Shown in pieces: positions 54,590-62,166 of a DNA stretch of 64,000 nucleotides. A program made the translations under genes and the position numbers. How positions within the stretch are numbered: position 1 is the stretch's first letter; each line of letters opens with the position of its first letter. Location of the stretch: NCBI RefSeq assembly GCF_000720455.1, contig NZ_JOAK01000016.1, forward strand, positions 1 to 64,000, in the 5' to 3' direction. A model generated the notes under the pieces. It saw only the letters and a program-made list of their open reading frames with translations. It was not told the origin of the DNA and ran no database searches. Source of the stretch: Streptomyces virginiae (lineage in GTDB: Bacteria > Actinomycetota > Actinomycetes > Streptomycetales > Streptomycetaceae).

Positions 54590-56062
54590 GTGACGCCCCG
54601 CACCCCACACACCCCGGCCGCCTTCGCCGCGGCAGACCTCGGCGCCACCAGCGGACGGGTGCTCGTCGGCCGGGTCGGCCGTGACCGCCTCGATCTCACC
54701 GAGACCCACCGCTTCGACAACACTCCCGTCCAACTCCCGGACGGGCTGCACTGGAACGCCCTCGGCCTGTACCAAGGCGTCCTGGACGGCTTCCGCGAGG
54801 CCGCCGCGCGCTGGGACCTCGCCTCCGTCGGCATCGACAGCTGGGCCGTCGACTACGGGCTCCTCGACGCCGACGGTGCGCTCCTCGGCAACCCGTTCCA
54901 CTACCGCGACCCGCGCGGCGCCGCCGCCGTCCAGGCGGTCTGGTGCCGCCTCCCGGCCCGTGAGCTGTACCGGATCACCGGCCTTCAGCACCTGCCGTTC
55001 AACACGATCTTCCAGCTCGCCGCCGAGAAGCACCTCGACCGCGCCCGCACCCTGCTCCTGCTGCCCGACCTGATCACCCACTGGCTCACCGGCACCGTCG
55101 GCGCAGAGGTCACCAACGCCTCCACCACGGGCCTGTACGACGCCCGCACCGGCGCCTGGTCCGCCCCGGTCCTCACCGCGCTCAACCTGGACCCGGCCCT
55201 CCTGCCCGCACTGCGCCGCCCCGGCGACCACGCCGGCACCGTCCTCTCGCACGTCGCCGCCGCCACGGGCCTGCGCCCCGACACCCCGGTAGTCGCGGTC
55301 GCCTCCCACGACACCGCCTCCGCGGTCGCCGCCGTCCCCGCCGCCACCGAGGACTTCGCCTACATCTCCTGCGGCACCTGGTCGCTCGTCGGCCTCGAAC
55401 TCGACGCGCCCGTCCTCACCGACGCCTCCCGCGCCGCCAACTTCACCAACGAACTCGGTATCGACGGCACCGTCCGCTACTTGCGCAACGTCATGGGCCT
55501 GTGGCTGCTCAGCGAGAGCCAGCGCACCTGGCGCGCCCGTGGCGAGGGGCACCACCTGCCCGAGCTGCTCGAACGCGCCGCCGCCGCACGCCCGTTGGCG
55601 GCGATCGTCGACCCCGGCGCCCCCGAGTTCCTCGCCCCCGGTGACCTGCCGGCCCGCCTCGCCGAGCACTGCGCCCGCACCGGCCAGCAGCCACCCGGGG
55701 ACCAGGGCGCCGTCGTCCGCTGCATCCTGGAGAGCCTGGCGCTGGCGCACCGTCACGCGCTGTTCACCGCAGCTCGGTTGACCGGGCGCACGATCCGCGC
55801 CGTCCATCTCGTCGGCGGCGGCAGCCGCAACGCCCTGCTGTGCCGGCTCACCGCCGACGCCACCGGCCTGCCCGTCATCGCGGGCCCCGCCGAGGCCACC
55901 GCCATCGGCAACATTCTCGTCCAGGCCCGCACCCACGGCCTGGTCGAGGACCTCGGCGCCATGCGTCGCCTGATCGCCCGTACCCAGCGACTGCGGCGCT
56001 ACGAGCCGTCCGGAGACATCCGCGCGTGGGACGCCGCCGCAGCCCGTGTGGGGCTCGCCTGA
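54590..56062 (+). CDS. rhaB: Rhamnulokinase RhaB
   Basis: The 490-residue FGGY-family kinase phosphorylates L-rhamnulose. It begins FAAADLGATSGRVLVGRVG, with IDSWAVDYGLLDADG and NPFHYRD, then ITGLQHLPFNTIFQL. The second half has VASHDTASAVAAVPA, YISCGTWSLVGLELDAPV and VHLVGGGSRNALLCRLTADATGLPV. The GTG start lies 7 bp after the rhaD stop. The stop codon is the first of several inside a CCTGA repeat. Confidence 0.93.
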   Translation: MTPRTPHTPAAFAAADLGATSGRVLVGRVGRDRLDLTETHRFDNTPVQLPDGLHWNALGLYQGVLDGFREAAARWDLASVGIDSWAVDYGLLDADGALLGNPFHYRDPRGAAAVQAVWCRLPARELYRITGLQHLPFNTIFQLAAEKHLDRARTLLLLPDLITHWLTGTVGAEVTNASTTGLYDARTGAWSAPVLTALNLDPALLPALRRPGDHAGTVLSHVAAATGLRPDTPVVAVASHDTASAVAAVPAATEDFAYISCGTWSLVGLELDAPVLTDASRAANFTNELGIDGTVRYLRNVMGLWLLSESQRTWRARGEGHHLPELLERAAAARPLAAIVDPGAPEFLAPGDLPARLAEHCARTGQQPPGDQGAVVRCILESLALAHRHALFTAARLTGRTIRAVHLVGGGSRNALLCRLTADATGLPVIAGPAEATAIGNILVQARTHGLVEDLGAMRRLIARTQRLRRYEPSGDIRAWDAAAARVGLA

Positions 56063-56092
56063 CCTGACCTGACCTGACCTGACCTGACCTGA
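56058..56092 (+). repeat. Seven CCTGA units overlapping the rhaB stop codon
   Basis: Seven perfect CCTGA units run from 56058 to 56092, starting inside the last sense codon of rhaB. Because the unit is 5 bp, TGA recurs in all three frames within the array, so unit gain or loss would not lengthen the protein by more than a few residues. Confidence 0.95.
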
Positions 56093-56467
56093 GCTGCACG
56101 GCATGGACACGGTGTCACCCCCCCGGCCGAAGGGACAGTGACGCTCAGTCAAATAATGTTCAAGCACGCATGGTTGCGGATCGCAATTCTGGAAATACTC
56201 CATTTACCGAAGGGCAACGTGCTGGCCGTCAGGTGGCCGGGTGCGCATATCCCCGATGCGATCGCGCGACCAGCGGCCGCCCTTCGTGTCATCCCCGATC
56301 TCGCTGTCATTGCCGTGAGCTGCCCGCGCGCCGCCATCAGGACTCCGAACAGCGAGGCCCCGCGTCGACCGAAAGTCGCCGCAAAACAATTGCGAGCGGC
56401 CCGAACAGGTCCATAGGAAAGGCCTGCTCGGCTTTCGAAGCCATTTCTCAGAGTCCGGAGGGTTTCC
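56093..56467 (+). promoter_or_regulatory. Upstream region of the DUF4091 gene with an inverted repeat
   Basis: This 375-bp gap is less GC-rich than its surroundings. It holds TTGCG-GAT-CGCAA at 56174-56186, a candidate operator, and further on a CCGGAGGG ribosome-binding site 5 bp before the ATG at 56468. The frames inside it do not look coding. Confidence 0.5.
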
Positions 56468-59400
56468 ATGCGCACGCGTCGCCGCAGATCCCTGCGTCTC
56501 CTGGTGTGCCTGGCACTGTCACTGTATGCAGTGCCGCTGTCCGTCCTCGCCGCGCCTCGGGCCGACGCAGCCGGCGGGCCGACCGTGTGGATCCTGGACG
56601 CCACCGACAGGCCCTTCACCTCGACCACCCCGCCGGGCCGGGCGCCGACAGAGATCGAGCTGTACGCGGCCCGCAACGCCTATGAGGGGGCGCAGATCCT
56701 GGTGCGGTCCGGTTCGGCGCAGACCGGGGTGTCCGTCACCCCCGGGGCACTGACCGGACCCGGTGGCGCGGTCATTTCCGTCGCCAACATCACCACGCGC
56801 TACGAGTACAACCACCCGAACATCCAGAAGGTCGGCAACGTCCAGAACCCGCCCGACGGTGGAACCGCCTACTACGACGCGCTGATGGACAACACTCCGC
56901 AGCCGGTGGCGGCGAACACCACGTACGCCGCGTACTACCAGGTCTACGTCCCGGCCGGTCAGGCGCCGGGCGTCTACATCGGCAACGCCACGGTGAACAG
57001 CAGCCTGGGCGCCGTCACGGTGCCGGTTTCGGTGACCGTGTACAGCGCCACGATCCCGCCGACGTCGCAGTCCACGTTCAAGATGAACAACTGGTTCTCC
57101 TCGGCGGGCTGGGACTACGCGGGCACCGAGGCGTCGATCCCGAACGAGTACGGCGTGCAGATGTACGACGCCAACTGGTGGAAGGTCGAGACCAACATCG
57201 CGGCGAACATGGCGCGGCACCGGAACAACGTGATCTACGCCGACGCGGTGGCCCTGCTGATTCCGGACACCACCGTCGACGCCGCGGGCCGCTTCACCTT
57301 CGGCTGGTCCACCTTCGACCGGTTCGTCAACCTCTTCGTCAGCGCCGGGGCCATGCAGTACCTCTACACCCCGACCCTGCTGGAGCCGCCCGCCTCCGAT
57401 CCGCAGCTCGACACCCTGGTGCCGGCCAACGGCGTCAGCGGCGCGGTCAAGCACGTGCTCTGCCGGCCCGACTCCGCTGCGGCCAACGGCTGCCCGGACA
57501 CCAACAACTGGTTGAACCAGTTGTTCCCGGCACTGAAGGCGCACCTGGATGCCAAGGGCTGGACGGACAACTTCTACATGAGCGCCCTGGACGAGCCCAC
57601 TACCGCGCAACAGGCGACGGCTGCCAACTGGCTCTACACGCAGTACGAGAAGTACTTCCCGAACCCGCGGACCAACGAGGCGCAGCTGACCAACTTCACC
57701 GGGAACGCTGCACACCTGTCGACGCAGACCCCCCTCACGTCGAACTACGACGCGAACGTCGCGCTCTACCAGAACTACCGGATCAGCGGGAAGGACCTGT
57801 GGCTGTACAGCTGCATCCTCCCGCAGGGCTCGTACATGAACCGCTTCACCAGCAACCACCTCAGCGCGACCAGGCTCCTCCCCTGGCTGACCTGGAAGAT
57901 CGGCGGCGACGGCTACCTGCACTGGGGCTGGAACTACTGGCACGACGACTTCAGCCCGCCGTACCCGGCCGCCGACACCTTCAACACCTGGCAGACCGGC
58001 GACCACTGGCTGGTCTATCCGAACAAGGCCGCCTACGGCATCTACGACAGCCTCCGCAGCGAAGCCCAGACCGCGGGCCTGCAGGACTTCGAACTGCTCC
58101 AGCAGCTGGCCGCGGTCAAGCCGCAGGCGGCACGCACCCTGGCCGAGACGCTGATCACCAACCCGACGGCGTACGACCTCTCCGGGTGGAACGTCGAGGG
58201 CCGGCACAAGCAGCTCCTCGACGAACTGGCCTCCGCGACCGGTGACCTGGCGCTGCCGTTCACGGACGACTTCAGCGGCGGCGACCACTTCTGGACCCAC
58301 ACCCGGGGGGCCTGGTCGACCAGCGGCGCCCGGTACGCGCAGTCCGACGCGGCGGCGAGGTGGGGGGACGTCTCCTACCTGCGCGGCCGGGGCTACACCG
58401 ACGTCTCGGTCGGCGTGGACCTGCAGATCACCGGAGTGAGCTCGTTCGGCGGAAGCACCAACTGGGCAGGTCTGATGGTCCGTTCGGCCAACGGCACGGA
58501 CATGGACTCCGGCTACCTGATCGCCCAGCGGAACAACGGTCAGGTTTTCGTCTACCGCAGCGGCACAACGATCGGCTCGGCGTCCGTGCCCGGCTACGTG
58601 CCGGGGCAGCGCACCCGCCTGCGCGTAGTGGCGCGCGGGAACGCGCTGACGGTGTACTCCGGAACCGGGCATGCGCCGGTGCTGACCGTCACCGACGCGG
58701 CATTCACCGCGGGCGACGTGGGTCTGGTCACCGGCGGCGCCAGCGCGAACTTCTGGAACGCCCGGGTCATGCCGACCTCTCTCGCCCCGGCCGAGAGTGC
58801 CGCCGTCACCGCCTCCAGCTCGTACGAGGCCGACGGCTGGGGCATCCGCTCGGCGGTCGACGGACAGCGGCCGTCGGCGCCGAACGCTGCGGGGTGGAGC
58901 AGCTCCGGCAGTGTAGAGACCAACCACACCGAGTGGGTGCGGCTGGACCTGGGCTCGACCCGGCCGCTGAGCCGAGTGGACCTCTACCCGCGCGGCGACG
59001 GGGCCAACGCCGGTCAGGGCTTCCCTGTCGACTTCACCGTCCAGACCTCCACCGACGGCACGAATTGGACCACGGTCAGCACCCAGACTGGGTACGCGAG
59101 GCCCGGCGCCACGGCGCAGACCTTCCCGTTCGCGACGGTCACCGCGCGCTACGTGAAGGTGACGGGAACCAATCTGAGCAGAGATCAGTTCGGTGCCTTC
59201 CGCATGCAGTTCGCGGAGATCGAGGCTGTCGGCGGGGATCTGGCACTGGGCCGCACGGCGACCACCTCCAGCTCGGTCGAGTACCCCACCGAGGGCTGGC
59301 TGACCGCCAACCTCACCAACGGTACCCATCACACCGACCTGTGGAACTCCTCGGGCTGGAGCAGCGCCGGGGCCGGCTCCCCGAACACCACGCAGTGGGC

Positions 59401-59695
59401 GCGGGTGGACCTCGGAGGCCCGTCACGGATCAGCCGGGTCACGTTGTACCCCCGCGACGACATCCCGAACACCGGGCGCGGCTTCCCGTCGGCCTTCACC
59501 GTCCAGCTCTCGGCCGACGGCACGAACTGGACCACCGTGGTGTCGAAGAGCTCGTACCCGCGTCCCGGGGCCGGCGGCCTCTCCTTCGCCTTCGCCGCCG
59601 CCACCGCCCGGTACGTGAAGGTCACCGGCACCACGCTCACCGCCGACCAGTTCGGCGTGTACTACATGCAGCTGGCGGGGATCGGGGTCTCGTGA
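56468..59695 (+). CDS. Secreted DUF4091 protein with LamG-like and two discoidin-like domains
   Basis: The 1075-residue exported protein has a basic signal peptide (residues 1-36, hydrophobic LLVCLALSLYAVPLSVLA). An N-terminal beta-domain is followed by a glycoside-hydrolase-like region with DUF4091 (about 380-530: DNFYMSALDEPTT, LLPWLTWKIGGDGYLHWGWNYW). A concanavalin-like domain follows at about 600-760 (FTDDFSGGDHFWTHTRGAW, GYLIAQRNNGQVFVY). Two F5/8 type C-like domains (795-935, 945-1075) share WVRLDLGSTRPLSRVDLYPR-type and VDLGGPSRISRVTLYPR-type cores. It probably acts on plant or bacterial polysaccharide. Beside the rha operon, a rhamnose-containing glycan is a reasonable guess. Confidence 0.85.
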   Translation: MRTRRRRSLRLLVCLALSLYAVPLSVLAAPRADAAGGPTVWILDATDRPFTSTTPPGRAPTEIELYAARNAYEGAQILVRSGSAQTGVSVTPGALTGPGGAVISVANITTRYEYNHPNIQKVGNVQNPPDGGTAYYDALMDNTPQPVAANTTYAAYYQVYVPAGQAPGVYIGNATVNSSLGAVTVPVSVTVYSATIPPTSQSTFKMNNWFSSAGWDYAGTEASIPNEYGVQMYDANWWKVETNIAANMARHRNNVIYADAVALLIPDTTVDAAGRFTFGWSTFDRFVNLFVSAGAMQYLYTPTLLEPPASDPQLDTLVPANGVSGAVKHVLCRPDSAAANGCPDTNNWLNQLFPALKAHLDAKGWTDNFYMSALDEPTTAQQATAANWLYTQYEKYFPNPRTNEAQLTNFTGNAAHLSTQTPLTSNYDANVALYQNYRISGKDLWLYSCILPQGSYMNRFTSNHLSATRLLPWLTWKIGGDGYLHWGWNYWHDDFSPPYPAADTFNTWQTGDHWLVYPNKAAYGIYDSLRSEAQTAGLQDFELLQQLAAVKPQAARTLAETLITNPTAYDLSGWNVEGRHKQLLDELASATGDLALPFTDDFSGGDHFWTHTRGAWSTSGARYAQSDAAARWGDVSYLRGRGYTDVSVGVDLQITGVSSFGGSTNWAGLMVRSANGTDMDSGYLIAQRNNGQVFVYRSGTTIGSASVPGYVPGQRTRLRVVARGNALTVYSGTGHAPVLTVTDAAFTAGDVGLVTGGASANFWNARVMPTSLAPAESAAVTASSSYEADGWGIRSAVDGQRPSAPNAAGWSSSGSVETNHTEWVRLDLGSTRPLSRVDLYPRGDGANAGQGFPVDFTVQTSTDGTNWTTVSTQTGYARPGATAQTFPFATVTARYVKVTGTNLSRDQFGAFRMQFAEIEAVGGDLALGRTATTSSSVEYPTEGWLTANLTNGTHHTDLWNSSGWSSAGAGSPNTTQWARVDLGGPSRISRVTLYPRDDIPNTGRGFPSAFTVQLSADGTNWTTVVSKSSYPRPGAGGLSFAFAAATARYVKVTGTTLTADQFGVYYMQLAGIGVS

Positions 59696-59767
59696 CGAAG
59701 CACCGGGTCCGCTTCCCAATCGCGTCGCGGTATCGGAGTGTGTGGTGGTGCGGGCACTTCGACAGCG

Positions 59768-59789
59768 GGACTGCGGGTGCTCGCAGTCC
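59768..59789 (+). terminator. Hairpin after the DUF4091 gene
   Basis: GGACTGCG-GGTGCT-CGCAGTCC is a perfect 8-bp stem 72 bp after the stop codon. It is followed at once by the palindrome CCTTCTAGAAGG (59788-59799). Confidence 0.55.
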
Positions 59790-59854
59790 TTCTAGAAGGT
59801 GCCCATGCTGTGGGCGAGCGACTTCGTTGCCATACGGTGCGGGACTCCTCGGCG

Positions 59855-59973
59855 CCAATGCGGACCCGATGCTTTTGGTGACGGTTCGTCAGGCTGCCGG
59901 ATGCCTTCCACGGTCTGGAAAGAACCGCGGACGCGGTCCTCGGGCCCTGCGCGTCAGGTTGTACGGAGCGTAG
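59855..59973 (+). repeat. Repeat copy B (about 120 bp) at the edge of a decayed trxB
   Basis: This second copy of the segment at 29956-30078 runs from CCAATGCGGACCC to GTACGGAGCGTAG. GGTGACGGTTCGTCAG and TTGTACGGAGCGTAG are the best conserved parts. The trxB remnant stops 4 bp to its right. Confidence 0.55.
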
Positions 59974-59976
59974 CCG

Positions 59977-60185
59977 TCAGAGGTTGGTTCTGCCGAAGGC
60001 TGCCGCGCGTGCAGGCTTCTCCTCCTCGGTGGTCGTGGTGAGGGAGCCGCCCACAAAGACGGAGCTGCCGAAGGGCAACGGCTTCAGCTGTGCGTGGGCG
60101 GCGTAGAGGGCGGCGGTGTATCCGGCGGGGTCGGAGCCTATGACGATGACGTCGCGGACGTCGTCGGTCGGGTCGTCTCGGTCAC
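59977..60185 (-). pseudogene. Truncated and frameshifted thioredoxin reductase
   Basis: The GTG at 60185 has GAGGGACC upstream and begins VTETTRPT. A 1-base shift within the next ten codons moves into [20 protein letters not shown] and [19 protein letters not shown], the N-terminal FAD-binding region of TrxB (normally [16 protein letters not shown]). The frame ends at 59977 after about 65 residues, and repeat B follows. The NADPH domain and the CxxC are missing. It starts 10 bp after the arsC stop, the place of the arsT/trxB gene in Streptomyces ars operons. Confidence 0.8.
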
Positions 60186-60195
60186 GGCAGGTCCC

Positions 60196-60615
60196 TCAGG
60201 CCTTCGACGTGGCGTCGATTTCGGCGATGAGGCCCTCGATGAGGCCCTTGATCTCGTCGCGGATGGGGCGGACGGCTTCGACGCCCTGGCCTGCCGGGTC
60301 CTCGAGCTGCCAGTCGAGGTAGGTCTTGCCGGGGAAGTAGGGGCAGGCGTCCCCGCAGCCCATCGTGATGATGTAGTCGGACGCCTGGGCGGCCTCGGGG
60401 GTGAGGATCTTCGGCTTCTGGTCGGAGATGTCGATGCCCAGCTCGGCCATGGCGGCGACGGCGGAGGGGTTGATCTGCTCGCCGGGCATGGATCCGGCGG
60501 AGCGGACCTCGACGCGGTCACCCGCGAGGTGGCGCAGGAACCCGGCCGCCATCTGGGAGCGGCCCGCGTTGTGGATGCAGACGAACAGGACGGAGGCGGC
60601 GGGAGCGGAGGACAT
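60196..60615 (-). CDS. arsC: Arsenate reductase ArsC (low-molecular-weight phosphatase type)
   Basis: The 139-residue protein has the phosphatase P-loop CIHNAGRS (Cys13, Arg19) and a second thiol region MGCGDACP (Cys87, Cys91), then YLDWQLEDPAGQGVEAVRPIRDEI. It reduces arsenate to arsenite using a low-molecular-weight thiol or thioredoxin; in actinobacteria often mycothiol. The ATG at 60615 follows AAGGAAG. The frame remains open upstream through the remnant of another ArsC, so a longer fused product is conceivable. Confidence 0.93.
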   Translation of the reverse strand: MSSAPAASVLFVCIHNAGRSQMAAGFLRHLAGDRVEVRSAGSMPGEQINPSAVAAMAELGIDISDQKPKILTPEAAQASDYIITMGCGDACPYFPGKTYLDWQLEDPAGQGVEAVRPIRDEIKGLIEGLIAEIDATSKA

Positions 60616-60958
60616 CTGTTCTTCCTTGGGGTGTGGGGCTTGAGGGGTGAGCTGGGTGAACGGGTCGCAGATGCGGGCGTCGATGGTGCCGCGGATGCCG
60701 CGGACGGGCCGGTCGAGGTAGCGGCGGCCCGGCACCACGGGGCGGGCGTCGCCGCAGCTCATCGCGATCACGCTGTCGACGGCCTGGACGACCTCTTCGG
60801 TCAGCGGCTTGGGGTAGGCGTGGGCCAGGCCCACTCCGGCCTTGCGGCGCCATCTCGCCTGCGGGGTGGGTGCGCGCGGAGGAGACGGTAACCCGACTGC
60901 CCGCGCGGTGGGCGGGGCGGGCGGCGGCCATCTGGAGGGGTGAGGAAGGCGAGGGCAT
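60616..60958 (-). pseudogene. Decayed second arsC copy
   Basis: From 60958 one frame gives MPSPSSPLQMAAARPAHRAG and SRVTVSSARTHPAGEMAP, which parallels SQMAAGFLRHLAGDRVEVRSAG of the intact ArsC. After a frameshift near 60845-60860 another frame gives GVGLAHAYPKPLTEEVVQAV and IAMSCGDARPVVPGRRYLD, parallel to YIITMGCGDACPYFPGKTYLD. The P-loop cysteine is gone and one of the CGDAC cysteines is Arg. There is no stop between this remnant and the intact arsC. Confidence 0.75.
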
Positions 60959-61002
60959 GGCGATCCCGTTCAAAGGAGCCAATCGGATCAGCTCGGGCTG
61001 GT

Positions 61003-61018
61003 ATCAGCCCCAACTGAT
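61003..61018. promoter_or_regulatory. ArsR operator candidate
   Basis: ATCAG-CCCCAA-CTGAT is an inverted repeat 16 bp before the arsR ATG. More ATCAG half sites occur at 60987 and 61027. It can control arsR and the divergent arsC side together. Confidence 0.65.
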
Positions 61019-61034
61019 GTGACAGTATCAGTCC

Positions 61035-61349
61035 ATGATGACGTCAGTCGACACTGATCTGATCCGGGTTCTGGCCGACCCGCTCAGGCTCAAGATCGTG
61101 GCCCTCCTCGCCAAGGAGACGCTCTGCACCACCCACCTCGTGGAGGAGACGGGCGCCAAGCAGACGAACCTCTCCAACCACATGAAGGTGCTGCGCGAGG
61201 CCGGGGTCGTGGAGACGGAACCGTGCGGGAGGTACATCTACTACCGCCTGCGCCCGGAAGTCATCGAAGCCCTCGCCGGTCAGTTCGCCGACCTCGCCCG
61301 GACCGCGCGAGCCACCGCCGAAGCGAACCTCAAGCGGTCCTGCCCATAG
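61035..61349 (+). CDS. arsR: ArsR-family arsenic-responsive repressor
   Basis: The 104-residue winged-helix protein reads LIRVLADPLRLKIVALLAKE, then LCTTHLVEETGAKQTNLSNHMKVLREAGVVE and GRYIYYRL. Cysteines at 31, 64 and 103 could bind As(III), though they do not form the classical CVC pair; clustering may occur in the folded dimer. The start is ATG at 61035 or 61038. No ribosome-binding site is visible and ATCAG repeats run up to the start, so a leaderless transcript is likely. Confidence 0.88.
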   Translation: MMTSVDTDLIRVLADPLRLKIVALLAKETLCTTHLVEETGAKQTNLSNHMKVLREAGVVETEPCGRYIYYRLRPEVIEALAGQFADLARTARATAEANLKRSCP

Positions 61350-61389
61350 CCTTCCGCGCTCTGCCTCACCTGCCCGAGGAGAACCAGCC

Positions 61390-62166
61390 TTGACCGCCAC
61401 CCAGCCCGTCGGCCCCCCGATACCTGCCGACGAGCCCCAGCCCGCACCCGGCGCGACCCCGCCCCGCACCCCGCTCATCGCCCGCGCCGCCGCCGAGCTG
61501 GTCGGTACCGCGGCCCTCGTGGCGGTCGTCGTCGGCTCGGGCATCCAGGCCACGAAGCTCACCCAGGACGTGGCCCTGCAGCTGCTGGCCAACTCCACCG
61601 CCACGGTCTTCGGGCTCGGCGTCCTCATCGCCCTCCTCGGCCCGGTCTCCGGTGCCCACTTCAACCCGGCGGTCACGCTGGCCGAATGGTGGACTGCCCG
61701 CCGCGGCGGCGCCGGCGTCACCGCCCGCGAGGTCGCTGTCTACGTGCCCTCGCAGATCGCGGGTGCGATCGCGGGCGCGGTCCTGGCCGACGCGATGTTC
61801 GGCGAGCCGCTGGTCAGGTGGTCCACGCACGACCGCTCCGCCGGGAACCTGCTGCTGGGCGAGGTCGTGGCGACCGCCGGTCTGATCCTGCTGATTTTCG
61901 GTCTGGCCCGCACGGACCGCCTCCGGTTTGCGCCCGTCGCCGTCGCCTCGTACATCGGCGCCGCGTACTGGTTCACCTCCTCCACCTCCTTCGCCAACCC
62001 GGCCGTCACCATCGGCCGCGCCTTCACGGACACGTTCGCGGGCATCGCCCCAGCCTCGGTCCCGGGTTTCATCGCCATGCAGCTCGTCGGCGCCGTGGTG
62101 GGCCTGGTGCTCGTAGCCGTCATCTTCATGCGCGGCAAGACGGACAACGGAACGCCCGCGGCATGA
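61390..62166 (+). CDS. Aquaporin/MIP-family channel of the arsenic operon (AqpS-like)
   Basis: The 258-residue membrane channel has six helices and both NPA motifs: Asn92-Pro-Ala in GAHFNPAVTLAEWW and Asn203-Pro-Ala in TSFANPAVTIGRAFTDTF. The rapidly evolving first 28 residues are Pro-rich. The start is TTG at 61390 with GAGGAG upstream. In Sinorhizobium an aquaglyceroporin (AqpS) replaces the arsenite pump and lets arsenite made by ArsC diffuse out. No ArsB or Acr3 gene is in this window, so the same arrangement is likely here. Confidence 0.85.
   Translation: MTATQPVGPPIPADEPQPAPGATPPRTPLIARAAAELVGTAALVAVVVGSGIQATKLTQDVALQLLANSTATVFGLGVLIALLGPVSGAHFNPAVTLAEWWTARRGGAGVTAREVAVYVPSQIAGAIAGAVLADAMFGEPLVRWSTHDRSAGNLLLGEVVATAGLILLIFGLARTDRLRFAPVAVASYIGAAYWFTSSTSFANPAVTIGRAFTDTFAGIAPASVPGFIAMQLVGAVVGLVLVAVIFMRGKTDNGTPAA

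Noticed and set aside
56519..59332. Minus-strand open frame of about 937 codons opposite the DUF4091 gene
   Set aside because: The plus-strand protein has a signal peptide and recognisable domains; the antisense product is Arg/Gly/Val-rich with no pattern.
29956..59973. Composite transposon of 30 kb bounded by the two repeats
   Set aside because: No transposase, no terminal inverted repeats and an unrelated mix of operons inside. The repeats are only suggestive of scars.
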